Shown here: positions 22,994-29,513 of the stretch, one piece after another
Layout of the letters: the number at the start of each line of letters is the position of its first letter
How positions within the stretch are numbered: the stretch's first letter is position 1
Virus record (IMG/VR): IMGVR_UViG_3300031608_000001
Span: 1-64,000 of that record
DNA length: 64,000 nucleotides
Direction: 5' to 3' (one strand)
Source of the DNA: a virus
The notes under the pieces: model-generated
Told to the model about the DNA's origin: nothing
What the model saw: only the letters and a program-made list of their open reading frames with translations
The model's database searches: none
Position numbers and translations under genes: made by a program

Positions 22994-23406
22994 TATGCCT
23001 CTTTGTTTGGGTTCCAAATAGTTAAGTTTTTAGTCTTAAGTCTATTAGCAACAATACTGTATCTGTTTTGTTCTGCCTTCCATTCCTTTAACCACTTGTG
23101 GCCATCGCGTTCAGCATCAATAAAGATAGCATTAGTAAATGCTAATGGTAGTAATACCCCAACATGAACAAAAATGCTTATGAGTGTATTGTATCCAAAC
23201 AAACCTAAATAGTTTGCCGCTATAAAACCAAAGAACACACTCCATACAGTGAACAGCACTAACATAAAGTAAGTCTGTAGACTTGGGTCCGGTATGTATT
23301 TCAATGGATTGTATTTCACATCCATAACTCTTCTCCAACTATTTACAAGACTGAACATGGTTCGTCTAAATAAACTTGGCTTTTTCATAATTGGTTCAAT
23401 CTTCAT
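22993..23406 (-). CDS. Membrane protein with two transmembrane segments
   Basis: 137 residues. Basic N-terminus, then two hydrophobic helices (about 47-68, YFMLVLFTVWSVFFGFIAANY, and 77-97, ISIFVHVGVLLPLAFTNAIF), then a charged C-terminal tail (ERDGHKWLKEWKAEQNR). Starts 4 nt inside the upstream 31-aa gene (ATGA). Part of an envelope-protein cluster from 22993 to 24375. No family recognised; topology with both ends in the cytoplasm is likely. Confidence 0.65.
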   Translation of the reverse strand: MKIEPIMKKPSLFRRTMFSLVNSWRRVMDVKYNPLKYIPDPSLQTYFMLVLFTVWSVFFGFIAANYLGLFGYNTLISIFVHVGVLLPLAFTNAIFIDAERDGHKWLKEWKAEQNRYSIVANRLKTKNLTIWNPNKEA

Positions 23407-23498
23407 TCTGTATGCTCTCTTATATATTCTTTAACTACATGCATCCCATAAGATGCCCATGTAATTACTATTAAACTCCATATTAACAATTCGATCAC
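23403..23498 (-). CDS. 31-aa single-pass membrane peptide, GTG start
   Basis: GTG at 23498 shares four bases with the upstream stop (GTGA), and its TGA shares four bases with the next ATG (ATGA). Both overlaps are the standard coupling seen across this genome, which strongly supports a real gene despite its size. The product is a hydrophobic helix (LLIWSLIVITWASYG) with a charged C-terminal end (KEYIREHTE). Function unknown. Confidence 0.65.
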   Translation of the reverse strand: MIELLIWSLIVITWASYGMHVVKEYIREHTE

Positions 23499-24163
23499 AG
23501 CTCTAATTCAAAGCCGAATGTTAGTATGTTTTCTTTCTTATAACTATCTGTATGCTGATTTGATACATTTATACTAAATTTATCACTAACCTGATATGCT
23601 AATTCTGTTTCTATACGAATGTATGCTTCTTTGCTAGTTTCGTATAGTGCCTTATTTGTAATACTAATACGTTCAGACATCATGTATGCTACCCACAAAC
23701 TATTTCTTAAAATAAGTTCCGTGGTGTCACCTTCTAAATATGCTAGTGATACTTCGTTACTGACTTTCCACTTGTCGCTTTTGTATAGTTTACGACCGTA
23801 CCCTGCGCCTAGTACACTTCTTATATCGTAGTCTCGTATCTCATCGTAGTCTACTTGAAGTACTGTTAGGAAGTAACTTTCATCTGTTAGGTCTTTGTTT
23901 AGTTTAAATTGAGTGTAAAGGTCATGGAATTCCACGTCACCGTTTTCACTGGCATAGTAGTAATCGCTTTCGAATACATACTGCCAACCATTTTCTAATT
24001 CAGTTCGATGATCAAAGTCTAAATTGACTGTAACTTCGTCCTTGCCACTAGCGAATATTTCACCGCTACCACCTATAGTTGTTTGTGCCGCTACTTGAAC
24101 AGTACACAACAAAAGGAATACTATTACAAATATTGATATTACTGATTTCTTAACTGTACTCAT
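23495..24163 (-). CDS. Predicted outer-membrane beta-barrel protein (DUF481-like)
   Basis: Signal peptide at residues 1-26 (hydrophobic core FVIVFLLLCTVQ, cleavage after VAA), then a mature chain of alternating hydrophilic/hydrophobic, aromatic-rich beta strands, with no helical membrane segment. The pattern and 222-aa length resemble DUF481/YdiY-type outer-membrane proteins. A phage-encoded barrel could modify the host surface, for example in superinfection exclusion or nutrient uptake. It is flanked by small membrane protein genes in one coupled operon. Confidence 0.65.
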   Translation of the reverse strand: MSTVKKSVISIFVIVFLLLCTVQVAAQTTIGGSGEIFASGKDEVTVNLDFDHRTELENGWQYVFESDYYYASENGDVEFHDLYTQFKLNKDLTDESYFLTVLQVDYDEIRDYDIRSVLGAGYGRKLYKSDKWKVSNEVSLAYLEGDTTELILRNSLWVAYMMSERISITNKALYETSKEAYIRIETELAYQVSDKFSINVSNQHTDSYKKENILTFGFELEL

Positions 24164-24375
24164 TTAAAACCTAGTTCCTTTAATGCTTGTTGTCTTGTCT
24201 TGCCCATTTTTTCTAATGCTTCGTTTATTTCAAAGTCGTAGTAAGCACCTGTAAGTTTTCTAAGTGCCGATCTTTCGCTTAACATTACACTACTGATCCA
24301 ACAGCCGTATAACATAAACCCTAGTAGTACTATAGTAAATACTGTATTAAAAATTAATGCCATAATCTCATTCAT
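24160..24375 (-). CDS. Small membrane protein (71 aa)
   Basis: One N-terminal transmembrane helix (about 5-30, LIFNTVFTIVLLGFMLYGCWI) and a charged cytoplasmic tail ending KTRQQALKELGFK. Coupled by ATGA to the outer-membrane protein gene and overlapping the glycosyltransferase gene by 8 nt. Function unknown. Confidence 0.62.
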   Translation of the reverse strand: MNEIMALIFNTVFTIVLLGFMLYGCWISSVMLSERSALRKLTGAYYDFEINEALEKMGKTRQQALKELGFK

Positions 24376-25597
24376 ATTTTTGCTTCGCTACTTTTCGTCT
24401 GTAGTATTGTCTATCTCTTTGATACTCTAATCCTAATCCTGCCATAACCTTTAATGTTCTTTCAATAGTACCATTCTGATAATCGCTGATCTTACCTAAG
24501 TTATATCCATCTAAATTGTGTGCCGATATGTCATCGAACATGTTTTCTAATTTACTTATAGCGTCTTCTAAACTCCAAGGAACGTATAAGTGTCTACCGT
24601 TGTTAGCAAATACTTCTGGAAAACTTCTATATGCTGGATATAGTGTAAGTGTGCCAAGTGTGTCTGCTTCGCTAACAGTATTGCTTACCCAATCTTGTAA
24701 AGCACAATTAAACAACACTTTGCTATCTGCCAAGTAGTTGTAGTAATCATTCTTCTTTAAGCCTGTGTATATTTTAAAGTTAGCCGTATTGCCTTCTTGT
24801 AATGCCATAGCACGATCTACATACTCTTGGTCTGAACTCTTTAGTTCAGGATGTCCACAAAATATAGCAAACTCTGTGTTTGGATCTATTTTATAGTATG
24901 CTTCTGCTAAGTCCATATAGAAATGCGGTTGTTTCTCGTCGTCCCAACGTGCCGCAAATCCAACTCTATTTGATCGTTCATGTAACGGCTTTAGTTCTGG
25001 AACTCTACTTTGTACTTCTTCTTTACCAAACGGTAAACCTGTTACATATATTGGCTTTTTAAAGCCTGCTGTTCTTAAATGTGCTACAAACTCCTCTGAG
25101 GCTACACAGATGCCATCAACAAATTCATCTACCATTTGTTCATATCTACGCATCCAGTCAAACATACCTTCCCTAATTAAGAAGTCATCTGGGTCTGTTG
25201 TTTGTGCTAAGAATCTAAGGAATACTTTAGGTCTGTACTCCGGTGGGGACTGATCCATGATATACGGTAAACATTCTAAACCAGGTGTGTACATATCTTC
25301 ATAAAAGATAACATCATCACTAGTTATTTCACCGTTCTTCATTTTTTGTACTAAGTTCATTGTTTGACTTAGACTGTAATAACTTCTACCATGTGCGTCT
25401 AACACACTACCTGTAACGATTGCTTTACTATTATCAAGTTCTTCACCTTCGATAATTTCGTAGTCTAACCCGTACTCTTTAAAAACACGTTCGTTCCATT
25501 CCTGTAACTGAAGTGTGTACCTTGCTTCATAAGACTCTAGTCCCATGTAAAACAATTTACGAATACTATTATTAATTAAACCGTTATCTTCTATCAT
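24368..25597 (-). CDS. Glycosyltransferase-like protein (GT-B fold)
   Basis: 409 residues. The C-terminal half has the pattern of a GT4-type domain: VGFAARWDDEKQP (about 233-245), FAIFCGHPEL (about 263-272), YNYLADSKVLFNCALQDWVSNTVSEA near 300-325, where the Glu binds the nucleotide sugar, and PEVFANN. The acceptor is unknown: a surface glycan, a virion protein or modified DNA are possible. First gene after the early promoter at 25622 and upstream of the envelope cluster. Confidence 0.72.
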   Translation of the reverse strand: MIEDNGLINNSIRKLFYMGLESYEARYTLQLQEWNERVFKEYGLDYEIIEGEELDNSKAIVTGSVLDAHGRSYYSLSQTMNLVQKMKNGEITSDDVIFYEDMYTPGLECLPYIMDQSPPEYRPKVFLRFLAQTTDPDDFLIREGMFDWMRRYEQMVDEFVDGICVASEEFVAHLRTAGFKKPIYVTGLPFGKEEVQSRVPELKPLHERSNRVGFAARWDDEKQPHFYMDLAEAYYKIDPNTEFAIFCGHPELKSSDQEYVDRAMALQEGNTANFKIYTGLKKNDYYNYLADSKVLFNCALQDWVSNTVSEADTLGTLTLYPAYRSFPEVFANNGRHLYVPWSLEDAISKLENMFDDISAHNLDGYNLGKISDYQNGTIERTLKVMAGLGLEYQRDRQYYRRKVAKQKYE

Positions 25598-25621
25598 ATC
25601 TCTCTATCCTCATTATCTACT

Positions 25622-25650
25622 ATTATATCACTTTTTGTGGCTAATGTCAA
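25622..25650 (-). promoter_or_regulatory. Early sigma-70-type promoter
   Basis: TTGACA, 17 bp, TATAAT on the minus strand, leader of about 20 nt with GAGGA before the ATG at 25597. The -35 overlaps the stop codon of the 38-aa gene upstream. Confidence 0.83.
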
Positions 25651-25763
25651 CCTTTTTCTATTTCTGTAAATGCTTCATGTCCTTCAAAGAACATCTGTAT
25701 CATTACATATACTGCTACGTTAACAAACGTTAGTGCCGCAAACAAAATCCATGTAGTCAACAT
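25647..25763 (-). CDS. 38-aa single-pass membrane peptide
   Basis: ATG at 25763 in a TAATG overlap with the upstream stop; 38 codons to a TGA at 25647. The product starts with a transmembrane helix (TTWILFAALTFVNVAVYVMI) and ends in a short acidic tail. The coupled start supports it as a real gene. Function unknown. Confidence 0.6.
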   Translation of the reverse strand: MLTTWILFAALTFVNVAVYVMIQMFFEGHEAFTEIEKG

Positions 25764-26269
25764 TAATCTATAACCTCGTCTTTTGTGTATTTGGTCCAAT
25801 CTGTAAATGTCTCTCTTGTTTGTAAATCATGTAAACTATGACACCATACACCTGGGTTTGTTGCCTTAAAGTCTTTGTCATCTAGTTTAATAGTAGTATT
25901 GTAATTGAACTGATTCATGTATGGCAACTTAACACTTATCATTGGTATGAATGTTGCGTACTCTGTCATACCGCATTCCAGTACTTGTTCTGCTAATGTT
26001 ACATCAAAGTCTAGTGTTAACCAGATACCTTCCTTGAGCATGTCATTAAGTAATGTATCCCAAGCCGCCCATGCTTCTGCGTCTTTAGGATGGAAACTTT
26101 GATTGGCTCCTAAGTAAATATGCGGACAAGCATTGTTTAATGCTCTAGCAAGTATTTCTTCTTTGGGCTGATACCCAACTACAAATAACGTCCTTTGACC
26201 ATAAGCAGGAGTATGCTCTACTTCTGTGCCTATAAAAAACTTTGTATCCACGTGACCTTCTCTATCCAT
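25763..26269 (-). CDS. Hypothetical protein (168 aa) of the dpdA operon
   Basis: Soluble alpha/beta protein (FFIGTEVEHTPAYGQRTLFVVGYQ at the N-terminus, ECGMTEYATFIPMISVKLPY in the middle) of unknown family. The alternating strands and helices and the acidic motif LTLDFDV suggest an enzyme fold. It is encoded 1 nt after a 2OG oxygenase and in the same gene string as dpdA, so a link to nucleobase modification is possible but unproven. Confidence 0.6.
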   Translation of the reverse strand: MDREGHVDTKFFIGTEVEHTPAYGQRTLFVVGYQPKEEILARALNNACPHIYLGANQSFHPKDAEAWAAWDTLLNDMLKEGIWLTLDFDVTLAEQVLECGMTEYATFIPMISVKLPYMNQFNYNTTIKLDDKDFKATNPGVWCHSLHDLQTRETFTDWTKYTKDEVID

Positions 26270-26270
26270 C

Positions 26271-26954
26271 TTAATTACCTATTCCAAAATCTGTGTGTAA
26301 TTGCTTTTTTAATTTTTCCATAACAAATGAATCTTTGTGTAATGCGTTTTTCAATTGAGAAGGGTCAAAGTATAAATCTTTTTCTTTTCCTTCCTGCTTC
26401 TGAAATCCAATGTACACTGATAATCTTACTTCGCTTTTATTAATTACTTGTTGTATTTGATGAAATAGGGTACCTGGGAATATAACACATCTATTAAACT
26501 TATGCTCAATTAGTGTTGCTCTATCTTCTCCTAAATAAAAGCCACCGCCTTCATCTTTAAAATATGGATTACCAAACCAAAGAAATATTAAAATATCTTT
26601 TGTAAGATGATCAACATGCCCTTCAAAAGTATCGCACTCTTGTGTGAGATTAACATGACATCTTACGCAATCTGTGTATTTAAAATCTGTTCCATGTTCT
26701 TCATTCCACTTTGTTACATAAGGAAGTATTGTAGTTGACATCTTAAATACATCTTCAATATCTTCTTTGGTCAATCCTTTTGTAAAGTAAAAAGAACTTT
26801 CCCCTTCTGCGTCTGGATAAGGATTCTCTACAGCACTTAATACAAAACCACTTTTCATATAATATCTAAGCCAGTCGCTACACATTTCTTTGCTGAAAAA
26901 GTCATCAACAATTAGTACTGGCTTATCTTCAACAACTAGTGATTGCGTATTCAT
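26271..26954 (-). CDS. 2OG-Fe(II) oxygenase-like protein
   Basis: Dioxygenase fold with iron ligands H113 and D115 (EGHVDHL) and H165 (TLFHQIQQV), and R177 (SEVRLSVYIGF) for 2-oxoglutarate. FLWFGNPYFKDEGGGFYLG (124-142) is shared in pattern with the oxygenase at 11213. It lies two genes downstream of dpdA in a tightly coupled string, so hydroxylation of a modified base or of a protein are both possible. Substrate not shown. Confidence 0.75.
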   Translation of the reverse strand: MNTQSLVVEDKPVLIVDDFFSKEMCSDWLRYYMKSGFVLSAVENPYPDAEGESSFYFTKGLTKEDIEDVFKMSTTILPYVTKWNEEHGTDFKYTDCVRCHVNLTQECDTFEGHVDHLTKDILIFLWFGNPYFKDEGGGFYLGEDRATLIEHKFNRCVIFPGTLFHQIQQVINKSEVRLSVYIGFQKQEGKEKDLYFDPSQLKNALHKDSFVMEKLKKQLHTDFGIGN

Positions 26955-27148
26955 TAGTAACTAATGTAACCCCATTCAACTAATTGTGCTTGAAAGAATG
27001 TTGCTTTCCTTACACTAAAATCCATCGGTGCTTGTATTTTACCATCCTTGGTTTCGATGATTGTTACACCTGTATCAGTTACTTCAAAGTTCACGTCATG
27101 TCCTTCGTGTGTATAAGTACCACTGTATACTGTTTTACTCTCCGTCAA
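26954..27148 (-). CDS. Hypothetical protein (64 aa), TTG start
   Basis: Begins at a TTG overlapping the end of dpdA by 14 nt, with GAGGG about 7 nt upstream; no nearer ATG fits. Small, acidic and beta-rich. Coupled by TAATG to the oxygenase downstream. No family recognised. Confidence 0.52.
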   Translation of the reverse strand: MTESKTVYSGTYTHEGHDVNFEVTDTGVTIIETKDGKIQAPMDFSVRKATFFQAQLVEWGYISY

Positions 27149-28676
27149 AGTCTGCCCTCATTATGTCTTCTTGCATGTCCATTTCGCTGTCACCAGCGTC
27201 GTATTCGTCAGTTTCAAACAAAGAACCAAACGTTGATTGTTCAGCACTACCATCTGAGAAACTAATTTCTTTTAAGAACTCTCTACCATCTTCTAGCATT
27301 TGTCTTGCGTTAGTGTTTGCTGGGTCTAATACTTCTTCGGCAAAACTATCAAACATAAGTATGGTACCGGGTACATAAGGTGATGTTTCATTGCTTACAC
27401 TACTGCCTTTAACCTTTTTCCAGTTCTTCCAATGTGTTGGTGTTCTATATTTTTCCATATCAGCCAGTCTATTTGCTTCTTGTGTTGCTGTAATATGATT
27501 ATAAACACTATGACCCATGTAAAGAGCATAACTAAGGGTGTCCCAACTAGTTGTACATTCTTTACCATTTCTATTTGTATCACCGTGTCCTAAAACACAG
27601 ATGTCGCCGACAGTAAGTCTTTCCATTATAGGGGAATGAGCAAAAGGCATAGGCATTGTAGAACCTTTCATGTCTTTGTTATCGAATGCTCTATCCATAA
27701 AGTATCCAAATCGCTTTGCTCTAAACTCATTATGTGTGTAGGTCTGACCATATGCTGTATTAACAAAAGGTGATGCCGCATCATACGATACTGTAACATT
27801 AGGATTATCATGTTTTCTTAACTGTCTTTGAATACTGGTGAGGTGACATGCCCAATTTAGGCGTCCAGTACCCAAGAAGTGAATCCAATCCTTTCCTTCA
27901 AGTAGTCCATCGTCTCTAAGATCTAATATTCTACTTAACACACTATGCATGTGTTTCATATTGATACCAGCGAATGCGTAACCTTCTAAGGCTCTGTTCT
28001 CATCACCGTATGCTTCTTGCACAAAACTTGGATTAGAAAAATGCTTTACAGCCTCATACCATTCTTTGCTATTTTCTTCATTGCTACCACTTAGTACATT
28101 TAGGAACTTAGTAGCACCTGGGTTTCTATTTCTTAGAAAGTAGTCTAAATTTAATAAACTAATATCTAATGTATCTCGGAATTCAGTTAGTCCGGTTCTT
28201 TCGCTCAGTTTGCCTACTGCCGCAAACGCCGGAACGTCAAGTGTCATACTCCAGTCTGCTGTATGCTCTAGCCATGTAAGTATCTTATTACAGAATGCTG
28301 TTCTAACAGGGTCATTAGGATCTTTAGCATTGCTCCAGTCCATTTTAATAACACCAGTAGCAAGTTGGAATCCACCCGAGTCACCAAGTATCATTGTTTG
28401 GCTACGGTCTCTGCCTTGTATCATTGGCTCACGTTCATCACTCTTTACAGGATCTAACTGTGCGTGACCACCTGAGTATAGTCCCCATGGATAAAAGTAA
28501 TAACTATCTTCCGGGTCTAGGAAGTTCATGCCAGCAGTACCTTTCTCAAAGCCTGCCGGGCATCTCCATTCTGTTGGATTAGTCGCCATCTTTTGTAATT
28601 GTGTTACATAGAAGCCACTAATAGCAGGTAAGTATACTGCCCAATCCTGATGCTTCTTTCCTAGATCTACTGTCAT
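27135..28676 (-). CDS. dpdA: DpdA-like transglycosylase for 7-deazaguanine DNA modification
   Basis: TGT superfamily enzyme expected to exchange guanine in DNA for a 7-deazaguanine base. DSGGFQ (99-104), a TGT-fold signature, contains the general-base Asp; DWSMTLDVPAF (141-151), FLGTGRLNWACHL (about 268-280) and VSYDAASPF (about 297-305), the last a candidate nucleophile region, follow. 513 aa is longer than tRNA TGT (about 370), as expected for DpdA rather than tRNA enzymes. folE, queD and queE are in the same transcription direction upstream or downstream. Which base is added is not decided by sequence. Confidence 0.83.
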   Translation of the reverse strand: MTVDLGKKHQDWAVYLPAISGFYVTQLQKMATNPTEWRCPAGFEKGTAGMNFLDPEDSYYFYPWGLYSGGHAQLDPVKSDEREPMIQGRDRSQTMILGDSGGFQLATGVIKMDWSNAKDPNDPVRTAFCNKILTWLEHTADWSMTLDVPAFAAVGKLSERTGLTEFRDTLDISLLNLDYFLRNRNPGATKFLNVLSGSNEENSKEWYEAVKHFSNPSFVQEAYGDENRALEGYAFAGINMKHMHSVLSRILDLRDDGLLEGKDWIHFLGTGRLNWACHLTSIQRQLRKHDNPNVTVSYDAASPFVNTAYGQTYTHNEFRAKRFGYFMDRAFDNKDMKGSTMPMPFAHSPIMERLTVGDICVLGHGDTNRNGKECTTSWDTLSYALYMGHSVYNHITATQEANRLADMEKYRTPTHWKNWKKVKGSSVSNETSPYVPGTILMFDSFAEEVLDPANTNARQMLEDGREFLKEISFSDGSAEQSTFGSLFETDEYDAGDSEMDMQEDIMRADFDGE

Positions 28677-28679
28677 GTT

Positions 28680-29423
28680 CTAACTCTTTGCTGGTAAAAT
28701 GTATGTGTACTCGCCTAAGCCACTGTCAATAACAATCTGCATTGCTCCAGCATTAGCAAAACTTACAGTACAATTAGCACTATCACTAAGTCTTAAAATA
28801 CTTAATGCTTTATCAATTTCCCACTTCCAGTTACCTGACAGTTCGCCTTCAACATTGTTGTTGATAGGTAGTTTACTTTTGTCTCCAGCACCTTCGCCAA
28901 TGCTAAAGAATAAAGCACCGTCTTTGGTACTTGGGGAGAACACAGGTTCAAATCCACCTAACACACCATTGAAGTAACCTAAGTCCTTTAAGTTCTTCTG
29001 CGTAGGTTGAATACTGACATCCCATGGAATATCTTTCATCTTAACAGACTTCAGTTGCTGATTAATAACATCTGCTAACATAAATCTGTAACTACCTGTA
29101 TGACCTTCAGCACTAGAAAAACTAATTTCTACTGGAATGTCATTACCATTTCTTTCTTGAGTCTTTACTTCAACGTTACTACCTTCATCTCCAAACCCTG
29201 GAAACTTTAAGTAGCCGTCTAGTACACTCATTCTGCTTAGACCAACTGTTTGATCTACAAAGTCTGCTACAGGGTTGTGTAGTTTGCCTTTTAGAATAAC
29301 AGTTTTATCTGCGTCCATCGCCTCAATCTCAGTACCTTCTGTAGTACCTGTAATTTTAACCATTTCAATGAAGCCTAAAGCATGGGTATGCCTTAACACG
29401 TCTTTAAAAATATCTTTTATCAT
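28680..29423 (-). CDS. Sliding clamp (gp45-like)
   Basis: A 247-residue beta-rich protein encoded just downstream of the DNA polymerase gene. VDQTVGLSRMSVLDGYLKFPGF (about 56-77) and the C-terminal IVIDSGLGEYTYILPAKS follow the clamp pattern, with two repeats of the beta-alpha-beta clamp domain implied by length (T4 gp45 is 228 aa). It would tether gp43 to DNA and be loaded by the gp44-like ATPase at 58730. The call rests on length, context and pattern rather than strong motifs. Confidence 0.6.
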   Translation of the reverse strand: MIKDIFKDVLRHTHALGFIEMVKITGTTEGTEIEAMDADKTVILKGKLHNPVADFVDQTVGLSRMSVLDGYLKFPGFGDEGSNVEVKTQERNGNDIPVEISFSSAEGHTGSYRFMLADVINQQLKSVKMKDIPWDVSIQPTQKNLKDLGYFNGVLGGFEPVFSPSTKDGALFFSIGEGAGDKSKLPINNNVEGELSGNWKWEIDKALSILRLSDSANCTVSFANAGAMQIVIDSGLGEYTYILPAKS

Positions 29424-29513
29424 CTCTTGTCACCTCTTTGTGTAAAGTAATTATTTAGGTCTTTTCGCCTAAAAAGTTTATAAATCCTGGCCGTTTGATA
29501 CCTAACGACCATC

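Noticed and set aside
29454-29473. Hairpin TTTAGG/CCTAAA between the polymerase and clamp genes as a terminator
   Set aside because: The stem is 6 bp and AT-rich with no T-run after it, and the genes are in one direction without a clear promoter between. May still be a translational control site.
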